A stretch of 39,299 bases of DNA. It comes from an uncultured Clostridium sp. (GTDB lineage: Bacteria; Bacillota; Clostridia; Clostridiales; Clostridiaceae). Positions 1 through 7,500 of the stretch are shown piece by piece. Every line of letters begins with the position of its first letter. Position 1 is the stretch's first letter. The notes below the pieces were generated by a model, which was not told where the DNA came from, searched no databases, and worked only from the letters and a program-made list of their open reading frames with translations. The stretch covers positions 1 to 39,299 of the forward strand of contig UQQU01000029.1 of NCBI GenBank assembly GCA_900543325.1, in the 5' to 3' direction. A program made the translations under genes and the position numbers.

Positions 1-10
1 ACTCTCAAAA
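1..10 (-). rRNA. 5' edge of a 16S rRNA gene, running out of the window
   Basis: Read on the minus strand the first ten bases are TTTTGAGAGT, the typical start of clostridial 16S rRNA just before TTGATCCTGGCTCAG. The preceding leader and promoter (see next entries) fit an rRNA operon. Only the edge is present, so the call rests on context. Confidence 0.6.
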
Positions 11-45
11 GAATTGCTGGTTTACTTTAACTATATTCTGTTCAA

Positions 46-81
46 TTTTCAAAGATCATTTGCTTGTCGCACCCAAGCGAC
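46..81 (-). promoter_or_regulatory. rRNA leader: boxA-like antitermination site and leader hairpin
   Basis: On the minus strand 58-46 read TGATCTTTGAAAA, matching the boxA-like element found ahead of Firmicutes rRNA genes. Upstream of it GTCGC (77-81) and its complement (66-70) can form a short hairpin. Both lie between the promoter at 88-116 and the 16S start. Role in antitermination or processing is inferred from known rRNA leaders. Confidence 0.55.
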
Positions 82-87
82 TTCCTT

Positions 88-116
88 ATCTTATCACTTT
101 GTTGCTTTCGTGTCAA
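88..116 (-). promoter_or_regulatory. rRNA operon promoter
   Basis: On the minus strand TTGACA (116-111) is followed after exactly 17 bp by TAAGAT (93-88). A-rich sequence just upstream (117-150) could act as an UP element. The promoter points to the 16S gene at the left edge of the window. Confidence 0.75.
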
Positions 117-838
117 CAGTTTTTTCAACTTATTTTTTTAAGTTTTTTTAACTTGTTTCAGTTAGTAACTGTTTCCCTCAAGAACAATTACTATTTTATC
201 ATAGCATTTTCATCTTAAATATATTATAAGTATTATAAAATGAAATTATTCATTATTTTCTTTGTTTTTTCGATATATTTCTCTTTTTTTCTATTATTGA
301 TACGCTTGGTAAAGAGTACGGTTATTTTTATATAATTTTATACTTTTTGTAACTTTATGCAATTATCAATTACATATTTTTCATATATAATTTATATATA
401 TATATACCAATTTCATATTTAAAGATATTATTATAAGTGCCTAATTTAATAATCTATAATAATTAACCTATATATATTTTGTGCACTTAATATGTAAATA
501 TACTTCACTAATGATGCTATACTATGTATAACTATTTAAATTATGAATCAATAAAAATTCTTAAAGATGAAATTTAAAATAGAAAAGTTATAATTGGAAA
601 TATACTATGATTTCATAGAAAAATTTTTAATCCTAACTACAATAAGAACTGATCAATTAAACAATAAATTGAATATAGAATTCTCCTTAAAAAATTTTTT
701 AAAGATAAAATAGTTAATAAAATTATTATAAATACTCCTGATGAATTCTATACTGTTGAAATATCAGCTATAGAAAAGTAATTTAACAACATCTAGTAAT
801 TTGCTTTTTTTAATATTATAATAATTTATGTGTCTTTT
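117..838. other. AT-rich intergenic host sequence without an intact gene
   Basis: About 720 bp between the divergent rRNA promoter and the tRNA-Arg gene. I find no open frame of convincing length with a ribosome binding site. A short plus-strand frame ending at 782 (…DEFYTVEISAIEK and a TAA stop), interrupted upstream by several stops, may be the decayed 3' end of a former gene; this is a weak impression. Confidence 0.5.
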
Positions 839-915
839 GCACTCATAGCTCAGTTGGATAGAGTGCTGGACTTCGAATCCAGGCGTCGGGGGTTCGAATC
901 CCTCTGGGTGCACCA
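839..915 (+). tRNA. tRNA-Arg (anticodon UCG), prophage integration site
   Basis: Cloverleaf seen directly: acceptor GCACTCA pairs with TGGGTGC, the anticodon loop is CTTCGAA with anticodon TCG, the T-loop is GGTTCGAATCC and CCA is encoded at 913-915. The 5' part up to 867 is host DNA; from 868 on the sequence is identical to the copy at attR, so the 3' half now comes from the phage and the gene stays functional. Confidence 0.97.
868..915. repeat. attL: attL core, 48-bp direct repeat
   Basis: Identical to 35668-35715, with mismatches immediately outside (T867 against C35667, A916 against T35716). It spans the anticodon stem-loop, variable loop, T-arm and acceptor end of tRNA-Arg, a usual crossover region for tyrosine integrases. 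Confidence 0.95.
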
Positions 916-922
916 AGCAAAG

Positions 923-957
923 TCGTTGGAATAGCTATTGTCCAACGATTTTTTTAT
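923..957 (+). terminator. Phage-supplied terminator behind tRNA-Arg
   Basis: TCGTTGGA (923-930) pairs with TCCAACGA (941-948), followed by a T-run. It lies inside the prophage and replaces the host terminator that is displaced to 35721. Confidence 0.85.
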
Positions 958-976
958 TTTTATTATCAGCTTCAAA

Positions 977-1008
977 ACTGACAAAATGTCAGTAAATTGT
1001 CAGTAAAA
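977..1008. repeat. Left arm-type integrase sites (candidate)
   Basis: Two direct copies of TGTCAGTAAA-like units plus one inverted ACTGACA (977-983). The 24 bp at 985-1008 recur perfectly at 35522-35545, in the same orientation, near attR. Identical repeats close to both ends of a prophage whose integrase has an N-terminal arm-binding-type domain are best read as arm sites; binding is inferred. Confidence 0.7.
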
Positions 1009-1130
1009 ATAATAGTATTATTTAATACTTGTCTACTTTTTCCTTGAAAATACTAAACAGAAAGATACTAAAATACTGAGTACTAAAGCAACTATTCCTG
1101 TATTCCCATAAACTAAAAAACTTTCTAACA

Positions 1131-1448
1131 TTAATATTCCTCCTTTACAAGTTCCTTTATTGATTTTCTTAAAAATTGATTTCTGTTAAGACTATTTAAA
1201 TTTGCTAGATCCTCTAACATTTCAAACTCATTTTCTTTTAAACTAAAAGTAAAATTCTCTAATTTTAAATTTTCTAATTTCTTAGCTTTTCTTTCAGCTG
1301 CTAATATTTTAGATTCATTTAATTCTTTTCTATACTTTCTATCTTCAATAGCACTTATTACATCTTGTATTATTAAACCCAGTATAGGCGGAATACATAG
1401 TGAAATTAAAACAATAGCTTTTATAGTTTCAGCTTTTTCATAACTCAT
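1131..1448 (-). CDS. Membrane-anchored ribbon-helix-helix-like protein
   Basis: 105 residues from ATG 1448, which has the ribosome site GGAGGG; a longer frame upstream lacks one. One hydrophobic segment near the N-terminus (about residues 9-28, AIVLISLCIPPILGLIIQDV) is followed by a long charged, probably helical linker and a C-terminal part of the shape strand (NFTFSLKE)-helix-helix (…NRNQFLRKSIKELV) that resembles CopG/Arc-type ribbon-helix-helix domains. It starts 2 bp after the stop of the RHH gene upstream, so the two are surely one operon. It is the last prophage gene before attL. I do not know the family; a role in anchoring DNA or a partition complex to the membrane would be speculation. 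Confidence 0.75.
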   Translation of the reverse strand: MSYEKAETIKAIVLISLCIPPILGLIIQDVISAIEDRKYRKELNESKILAAERKAKKLENLKLENFTFSLKENEFEMLEDLANLNSLNRNQFLRKSIKELVKEEY

Positions 1449-1449
1449 G

Positions 1450-1620
1450 CTATTTCCCTCCGAAGAAATTATTATATGGTTCATGTATACAATAAACTCT
1501 GATGTAATCACTCACACTCATTCCTTTTTCTTCTGCAAGCATGAACAATTTTTCTTTCTCTTTCTTAGATACCTGTACAGTAACTCTATAAGTTTTTAAA
1601 TCTTCTTCTCTTTTTCTCAA
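1450..1620 (-). CDS. Small ribbon-helix-helix DNA-binding protein (TTG start)
   Basis: 56 residues, initiated at TTG 1620 behind a near-perfect ribosome site GGAGGG with 7-nt spacing. The strand YRVTVQVSK, then the helix KEKEKLFMLAEEKG, a turn MS and the helix VSDYIRVYCI form a classical CopG/MobC-like ribbon-helix-helix pattern. Such proteins dimerise and bind short DNA repeats, usually as repressors or plasmid-copy or mobilisation factors. Its coding sequence carries one of the CCTGTAC motifs. It follows the repeats at 1650-1773 and sits downstream of the ParR-like gene, so it may be a second protein acting at the same locus. Function inferred from fold only. Confidence 0.75.
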   Translation of the reverse strand: MRKREEDLKTYRVTVQVSKKEKEKLFMLAEEKGMSVSDYIRVYCIHEPYNNFFGGK

Positions 1621-1649
1621 CTTTAATCCCTCCTAAATAATCCCTAACT

Positions 1650-1773
1650 TTTTCCTAGCACTCCCCTACTCTTCTCGGCACTCTTCCGAGTAAAAATCCC
1701 ATTTTACCGAACCTATTTTGACTATTACCACACTATTACCCAACTACTGCTATTTCTCGATAGTGTGGTAATA
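1650..1773. repeat. Iteron-like repeats and 14-bp inverted repeat: candidate parC centromere
   Basis: Between the ParR-like gene and the next ribbon-helix-helix gene lie short phased repeats: ACTATTACC at 1721-1729 and again 11 bp later, with a degenerate third copy 11 bp further on, and two copies of ACTCTTC 12 bp apart near 1670-1690. A perfect 14-bp inverted repeat TATTACCACACTAT (1723-1736, partner 1760-1773) overlaps them. ParR proteins of plasmid R1 bind 11-bp iterons, so this is a plausible centromere. The inverted repeat has no U-run on the transcribed strand and is a poor terminator. Confidence 0.5.
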
Positions 1774-1782
1774 CCACCATGA

Positions 1783-2022
1783 TTAAAAATCAAGAATATT
1801 TATATTTTTATCATTATCAACTTCTTTTGGATTCTCTTCTTCTCTTTTTTGTACAGGCTCCTTACCTACTTCAAATTTTAAACCTAAAACAAAATACTTA
1901 TATAAAACACGTTTAACCTCTAAACCTCTATCCTCCATGTCCTCTAATACTTCCCACAAAGCTAAATCTTTAGTTGTATTCTTAAAAGTAGTAGTCATGC
2001 TCCTATATTTTCTTATCCCCAT
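1783..2022 (-). CDS. ParR-like ribbon-helix-helix partition adaptor
   Basis: 79 residues. The start ATG 2022 overlaps the end of the actin gene by 10 bp and has the ribosome site AGGTAGGTGA inside it, so translation is probably coupled. The N-terminal half shows a strand (MTTTFKNTT) and two helices (DLALWEVLEDMEDRG and EVKRVLYKYFVLGLKF), the ribbon-helix-helix order of ParR; the C-terminal third is acidic and polar, as expected for the actin-contacting tail. Known ParR proteins bind parC repeats and cap the growing actin filament. Sequence similarity to characterised ParR is weak; position directly after a ParM-like gene carries most of the weight. Confidence 0.7.
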   Translation of the reverse strand: MGIRKYRSMTTTFKNTTKDLALWEVLEDMEDRGLEVKRVLYKYFVLGLKFEVGKEPVQKREEENPKEVDNDKNINILDF

Positions 2023-2897
2023 AATTGTTCACCTACCTTTTTAAATCCCTTTACATTATCAAATAGATTATCTGAACTAACTATTAAATTCTTCAATCTA
2101 TTACTGAAAGCTTTTTTAAAAACTGTTGCTCCTCCACCAGTAAGTAAAACATACCCTTTATTAACATCAAAATTTAATTGAAGTTCCTTAAATATTCCAT
2201 CAAAGTGAAGTTTAAGTATAGGTTTTATAAAATCTACATTTTTATATTCACCATCTAAAAATAAACCATCTGTTAAAATCTCTTCCCCATCTTCTAAATT
2301 AAAATTTTGAGTATATAATTCATTTACAGTAGTTACTATATCGTTATACACATTTAACATACCTATACCAATAGTCTTATATGATTTTATTTGCTTATCT
2401 TTAAACAAACATACATCTGTTGTTCTTCCTCCTATATCCACTATAACTAATTGTTTTTTACCTATCTTTTCTTTTGTAGCTTTAGTAAGGTTGTAATAAG
2501 CTGATGCTCCTTCTGGAGCAACTTGAATATCTGTAATGAAAATATCTCTTTTAGTCCCATTAACAATAACTTCCTTGCATCTATTTTGCTCTATAAACTC
2601 TATTACTTCTTTTTTATTTGATTTATATTGCTGTATAGGTAAGCCTAATACAACTTGAAAATACTGTTCTGTCTTGCTACTAAGTGCTAAAGCACTATAA
2701 AGTAAAGGTAATGTATTTTCCTTTCTACTTTTATTGTAATCCGTTTGAAATTCTCCCTCTCCTACTACAAGCCTTTTCCCATCAAATATCACTTCGTTTT
2801 CTTCATAAAATCCATTACTTTCAATTACTTTGCTAAGAAAATGAATGTTTTCACTTGTTTTTACCCCGTAATTACCTAAATCTACACCTATTATCAT
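2013..2897 (-). CDS. ParM/Alp-type actin-like ATPase (DNA segregation)
   Basis: 294 residues from ATG 2897, chosen for its ribosome site GGAGGT (a weaker upstream ATG is at 2918). Actin-superfamily ATP motifs are clear: phosphate-1 loop IIGVDLGNYGVKTS at the N-terminus, phosphate-2 loop VIVDIGGRTTDVCLF near residue 155, and the adenosine motif LLTGGGATVF near residue 260. Length is close to plasmid ParM (about 320). Plasmid ParM polymerises on ATP to push ParR-bound DNA copies apart. Here the gene is in a prophage, alone behind a terminator (3009-3036) and two operator-like palindromes, and overlaps a ParR-like gene. Relatives known from phages include AlpC of the Corynebacterium prophage CGP3, which moves phage DNA. 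Confidence 0.88.
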   Translation of the reverse strand: MIIGVDLGNYGVKTSENIHFLSKVIESNGFYEENEVIFDGKRLVVGEGEFQTDYNKSRKENTLPLLYSALALSSKTEQYFQVVLGLPIQQYKSNKKEVIEFIEQNRCKEVIVNGTKRDIFITDIQVAPEGASAYYNLTKATKEKIGKKQLVIVDIGGRTTDVCLFKDKQIKSYKTIGIGMLNVYNDIVTTVNELYTQNFNLEDGEEILTDGLFLDGEYKNVDFIKPILKLHFDGIFKELQLNFDVNKGYVLLTGGGATVFKKAFSNRLKNLIVSSDNLFDNVKGFKKVGEQLWG

Positions 2898-2955
2898 TGT
2901 TTTACCTCCGAAATTCATTTATTTACTATATACTATTATTGAAATTCAATTAATA

Positions 2956-2996
2956 TTCCAATTTGGAAATATTTTTTCTAAATTTCCTATTCGGAA
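2956..2996. promoter_or_regulatory. Two repressor-type operators in front of the parM operon
   Basis: TTCCAATTTGGAA (2956-2968) and TTCCTATTCGGAA (2984-2996) are palindromes of the pattern TTCC-N5-GGAA, centres 28 bp apart. The same pattern occurs in the CI/Cro switch (33584-33671) and at 33348-33360. They cover the region where the parM promoter must lie. Binding by a phage repressor is inferred from the shared arms. Confidence 0.65.
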
Positions 2997-3008
2997 ATAT
3001 ATAAGTAA

Positions 3009-3036
3009 TAAAAAAAGAGAAGCTTAAAGCTCCTCT
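3009..3036 (-). terminator. Terminator of the late operon
   Basis: On the minus strand AGAGGAGC pairs with GCTTCTCT (one G-T pair) over a 5-nt loop and is followed by seven T. It overlaps the stop of the 52-residue gene and separates lysis genes from the parM operon. Confidence 0.85.
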
Positions 3037-3193
3037 ACAATTTACTACCACATAATTCACATTTAGGTCTTTTTACAAAATAATATAATAAGTATAACGC
3101 CCAACCTACACCTGTAAAAACTAACAGTAAGAATATTAACCAATTGAATTTTTTCTTTCCATTAACTTGTTTATCACATCTATGACATATCAT
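3035..3193 (-). CDS. Small membrane protein with two CxxC zinc-ribbon halves
   Basis: 52 residues. CHRC (residues 3-6) and CELC (residues 45-48) flank one hydrophobic segment (about 18-38, NWLIFLLLVFTGVGWALYLL). The two cysteine pairs could form a zinc ribbon on one side of the membrane only if the chain makes a hairpin; otherwise each pair serves a dimer. The ribosome site AAGGGG lies about 10 nt before ATG 3193. It sits behind the endolysin terminator at the end of the lysis module. Similar short zinc-ribbon membrane proteins occur in clostridia, but I cannot name a function. Confidence 0.7.
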   Translation of the reverse strand: MICHRCDKQVNGKKKFNWLIFLLLVFTGVGWALYLLYYFVKRPKCELCGSKL

Positions 3194-3261
3194 AACTGTT
3201 CATCCCCTTTATAAAGTAATCCTTTAATATAATTCTACACAAGTATAAAAATTCCTCTAAA

Positions 3262-3296
3262 AACAAAAACTAGATACTAATTTAATAGCATCTAGT
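3262..3296 (-). terminator. Terminator behind the endolysin gene
   Basis: ACTAGAT (3269-3275) and ATCTAGT (3290-3296) form a stem that can extend inward past one mismatch; on the minus strand it is followed by TTTTGTT. Placed just after the endolysin stop. Confidence 0.75.
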
Positions 3297-3302
3297 CTAA
3301 TA

Positions 3303-3977
3303 TTATTTTTTAAAAGCTTCTAAGAATACACCAGTAAAACCTTTAGCTTCTAATTCAGATTTTCTCTTTTCTGCATTTGTCTTATCTTTAAAACTTCCAG
3401 CAATACATCTATAATAAGTTTCTCCTGTAGATGTTGAAGAAGTATTCACAGTAACTTTTTTATTTGCAATTGATTCAGCTATAGTCTTTCCAATAGTATC
3501 ATGCCCTAACCTTTTATAAAGTGATACATCTTCAGTAGCTTCAACAAAACAAACCTCTATGATCATAGATTTCATTTTAGTATTTTTTAATTCATATAAT
3601 CCTGTTCTTGCCTTTTGTCCTCTATTCTTAAAACCTAATGAACCTAATCCATCAACAACTCTTTGAGCGATATCAAAATTGGAATATACACAAACTTCAC
3701 TTCCTAATGCTCCATTATAAGAACTATAAGCATTATTAAAATGAATTGATACAAATAAATCTGCTCCCCACTCATTAGCTTTATTTACACCATGAGCTAA
3801 ATCTGCTGATGATGTATTCGTTGTATCTGGTGGAGTAACATCTAAGATTGAATGTCCTAATTCTTTTAAATATTTGATTACTGCATCTTTTACTTTTCTA
3901 TCTTCTGTTAATTCATTGATTAAAGCACTTGCTCCTGTTACCTTTGGACAATGTCCACCTCTTACTGCTATTTTCAT
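3303..3977 (-). CDS. Endolysin: N-acetylmuramoyl-L-alanine amidase (Amidase_3) with SPOR-like domain
   Basis: 224 residues. The N-terminal domain (about 1-170) shows the zinc-amidase signature: GGH with H9, a glutamate near residue 29 (ELTEDR), SIHFNN with the second histidine near 79, and the catalytic glutamate in IIEVCFVE near 141. It cuts the amide bond between muramic acid and the stem peptide. A Ser/Thr-rich linker leads to a C-terminal SPOR-like segment (YYRCIAGSF…GVFLEAF, about 188-224) that should bind cell-wall glycans. The same architecture is known from clostridial phage lysins. There is no signal peptide, so export depends on the holin gene 2 bp upstream. Ribosome site AAAGGAG. 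Confidence 0.95.
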   Translation of the reverse strand: MKIAVRGGHCPKVTGASALINELTEDRKVKDAVIKYLKELGHSILDVTPPDTTNTSSADLAHGVNKANEWGADLFVSIHFNNAYSSYNGALGSEVCVYSNFDIAQRVVDGLGSLGFKNRGQKARTGLYELKNTKMKSMIIEVCFVEATEDVSLYKRLGHDTIGKTIAESIANKKVTVNTSSTSTGETYYRCIAGSFKDKTNAEKRKSELEAKGFTGVFLEAFKK

Positions 3978-3979
3978 AC

Positions 3980-4399
3980 TTATTCTCCTTTCAATTCTTT
4001 CTTTTCTCCATCTTTAAGCTGAACTAAAGCATTTTGAATACTTTCCGGTACAGGTAAACCTAGTCCGGCGCAATTTTCTAATAAACTTATTCCTTCGTTT
4101 GCTATGTAAAAATAACATACAATAGTTCTAAATACCCAAGTGCCTGTGTTTAATAGTCTGTCCAACAATACTGCCACTATAAGAACTATCAATATAACTG
4201 CCTTTCTTGCTATTCCCTTAAGTCCTATATCTGATGATACTTCCTTATTTATAAATGCTCTTATTACTCCTGTACAATAATCTAATACCATGAAGCAAAC
4301 CAATACCATTAATGCCGTATCCCAAGCACCGAATAACCAAGTTAATGCAGTTCCCACAATTGCCACAACTCCTTTTAAATAATTTAATAAATTATCCAT
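3980..4399 (-). CDS. Holin, TcdE/Phage_holin_4 family
   Basis: 139 residues with about three hydrophobic segments (about 10-50, 62-80 and 88-105), a charged C-terminal tail (LKDGEKKELKGE) and the family-typical stretch CFMVLDYCTGVIRAFINKE. TcdE-type holins form membrane pores that release endolysin; TcdE itself is linked to toxin release in Clostridioides difficile. Directly upstream of the endolysin gene, with ribosome site AAAGGAG. Confidence 0.93.
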   Translation of the reverse strand: MDNLLNYLKGVVAIVGTALTWLFGAWDTALMVLVCFMVLDYCTGVIRAFINKEVSSDIGLKGIARKAVILIVLIVAVLLDRLLNTGTWVFRTIVCYFYIANEGISLLENCAGLGLPVPESIQNALVQLKDGEKKELKGE

Positions 4400-4455
4400 A
4401 TTTTACAACTCCTTTCTTTATTTATATCGACTTATACAGGTTAAACAATTCCAAT

Positions 4456-4519
4456 AAAAAAAGCCTACATATATATGTAGACTTAATTCTTTTAGCGAAC
4501 AATATTAATCAATTGTTCG
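4456..4519 (-). terminator. Double hairpin after the receptor-binding protein gene
   Basis: CTACATATATATGTAG (4465-4480) is a perfect palindrome, followed on the minus strand by seven T (4456-4462). A second hairpin CGAACAAT/ATTGTTCG (4496-4519) lies just after the stop at 4525. Together they should reduce read-through into the lysis genes. Confidence 0.75.
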
Positions 4520-4524
4520 TTAAC

Positions 4525-7500
4525 CTAACCGAATATCCTTCTTAATTCACCACTTATTAATTTTGCTTCTTTTTCATATCCTAAATCAGTAGAATGTATT
4601 TTATCTTCATACATGTATATAGAATAGGTATATTCATTAAATCCACCATCGTTGTGTATGTCTATAAATGGTAAAGAATAATATTTAGCTATTTGCTTTA
4701 CCAATTCCGCCCTTGAATCAGTATTATTTGGTGGGGCTGGTTTATGAGCTGACATGATTATTATATCTACACTAGGTTTTAAAGTTTTTAATTTATTTAT
4801 TATATATTTATAATTTGACCAAATACTATCAGTATCCCCATTACTAGCTAAATCCTCACTACTACCGGCAGGACAGTCATATGAATTGAAATACCCCATA
4901 ACAGTTACAAAGTCTACATCTTTTAGATTCTCTGATGTAACATTTTCTGCAAATTTTGAAACTCTTTGTCCACCAACCGCAAGATTAACCCAAGATTTTA
5001 TCCCTAAATCCTCCGAAACTAATTCTTGCCAAACTCCTAACGCAGATAAACTATCTCCTAAACTCATTCCTATTTTCCCATGAAGATTGGACTTTTTTAT
5101 ACCGTTTTGACTTGCTTTTACTTCTAAACCATCACTTGAATATATATATCCATTTTCTTTCACTAAGATAGGTTCAGCCTCAACTGTTTTAAAATTATCA
5201 ATTAGTTTAACTTTTATTTTTATATTATTATCTCCAAGATATTGTTTTAGTCCTGCTACATCTTCTGTGGCTAAGTTTGATTTTAAAACTGATACATAAA
5301 GCGGTTGTCCTAACCCATCTGTATAATTACCGTAAGCCATAGTATTGTTATTAGATTTTACATTACCATAGGTTTTTTCAAAAGTATCAGTATTTATTTT
5401 AAAAGTAGCATTTTCACCTTGTCCAACATTACCCTTTTCTATATTCGGTATGTTCATCCATACTCCAAAGTTTATAGCCTCAGTACCGTCATTTATTTCA
5501 TTTCTCCAAAAATCCAAATTTGCTAATTCTACCTCTTTAGTGCAATTATTATATTTCCCAAATGAATCAATTGTATCCCAAGCGTCTAATCCTGTTATTT
5601 TTATCTCTTCTGCAATTTCTTCCTCTGCTGACATAGAGTAAATACTCCCCTGTGGTATATTATATCCTTTATTAGTCACTTCCCAATTGCAATATCCATT
5701 TGAAAATTGTGTTATAGGTTCAATATATAATTTATTACTAGATAAATTTGCAATTTGAACTTTTGAATTGTTTGAATCAATTTTTTCTTTTATATAGTCA
5801 ACCTCTCTATCCAAATATGGGATTTGTATTTCTCTCATGCTATAACCTTGAATTTCTTCATTTGTTTCGCTTTCTTGAATTATAAAGTCTTTCAAAAAAT
5901 CATCTATAGTTTCATAATTACCACCATTAGAAGCTAATATATTTTTTTCAATACTAATCCCTAAATATAGTGTTTTTTCATTTGTAGTTATAGAACTAAC
6001 TTCTGTGTGATAAGCAGTTAATCTGAAATCATCTAAATATTTATGCTCTTTTTCAACTAAATACTTTATAGAAAAAGCAGTTTTCCCGTTATCTACAGAA
6101 AAAGAATACGTTGTATTGGGTTTTACTTCAAACAGTTCTAACGTAAAACAATAATTCCAATCTACTAATTGTCCAATATCATTCACTCTTTTGTTATCTA
6201 TATAACCTATGTTTTTATATAAGTTTTTCGCACCTATATTTTCGATAAATGTTGTCATCTCGGGTGTTACAGTATTGAAGGTAATACTGCCATTTTGAGC
6301 CATTTCAGAAACCTTGTTTTGAACAATCTCTATAGTTGTTCCAGTTTGTGCAACTTCATCTATTTTTTTATCTAATTGTTTCGCCTTAGTATCCAATTGT
6401 TCGTCAAAATTATCTAATCTAGCATTAAGATTAACTTCTTTTCCTCTAGCCTGTACAATTTCAGAATTAGTAGCACTTTCATTTCCATTTGTAACATTTG
6501 CTATTACTTTATCAAATTCAGTTGCGATATCTTCGTATTGTTCATTAATTCCTTTTTTGAAATTATCATTTTCTAATTTCATAGAATTAAAATTATCTTG
6601 TCTTTGTTGTTCAGCTGCAACTCTTCCTACTTCATTTTCTTTTCTAACTTCTTCATTTGAATTAGCTGTATTATTAATAGTTGTAAGCGCTTCTTTAAGA
6701 GAAGTAAGTTCGGATTTAATATCATTAAATACAGTTACTCTCTCTGCTTCTGCTGTAGCAACTGAATTATTAGTAGATTCTAATTTTTCTATTATCTCTA
6801 ATGCTTTATTAACTCTATTAATTTCAGCTTGTACTCTTTTCTCTTCCTCTGATTCAACACTTGCATTAAGATTAATTAAATCCTGTTTAATACTCTCTAA
6901 ATTAGATTTAAGAGAATTAAAAACCTCACTTCTTTCCTTTTCATTCATATTAGATAAATTAATTGAACTTTCTAGGTTTGTTATAGCTTCATTCATATTT
7001 TCTTTTAGAGACTTAAAGGTTTCCTGTCTTTGCAGTTCTGCTGTATCTCTAATTTTTTCAGATTCATTCATATCGTAATTTAGTTTTCTTATAGTTTCAT
7101 CACTAGACAATACTTTTTCTTCAAAATCTTTAAGATTAGCAAATGCAGTAACAATATATTCTTCTAATTGCTCTAAAACTTCAACCTTAGATATAGATTT
7201 TAATATCTCTCCATCTAAAGAAGTAGCAACCATAAAATAAAATAAACAAGTGCTAATTCTTCCACCATCATTAATAGTCAACTGATTAACTACTATACCA
7301 GTACAAGTCACTCCTTGCTCATCTACTTTTATTTTAAATTTTCCATCTTCATATATAATATCTTTAGTTTGCCTAATTCTATTATTATCAGCTTTTTTCA
7401 TTAATAATTCTGCTTGCGGATTAATGAACTCTATAGGTTGGCCATTCATTTTAACTTCTAATTCTAGTTCTAAATCATCAGCAGCATTTACTTGCCCTAT

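Noticed and set aside
540..782. Gene in the left flank
   Set aside because: Only short frames broken by several stops; at best a decayed gene end.
1690..1773. 14-bp inverted repeat as a terminator of the parMR operon
   Set aside because: Stem is good, but no U-run follows on the transcribed strand and the loop is 23 nt; listed as a candidate centromere element instead.
1131..3193. Toxin-antitoxin or lysogenic-conversion toxin at the attL end
   Set aside because: RHH proteins are often antitoxins, but no toxin-like partner (RelE, PemK, Zeta) is adjacent; actin motifs explain the locus better.
6557..7078. Plus-strand frame of 173 codons opposite the coiled-coil part of the tail fibre
   Set aside because: Leu/Ser-rich complement of a Glu/Lys-rich coiled coil; no start signal.
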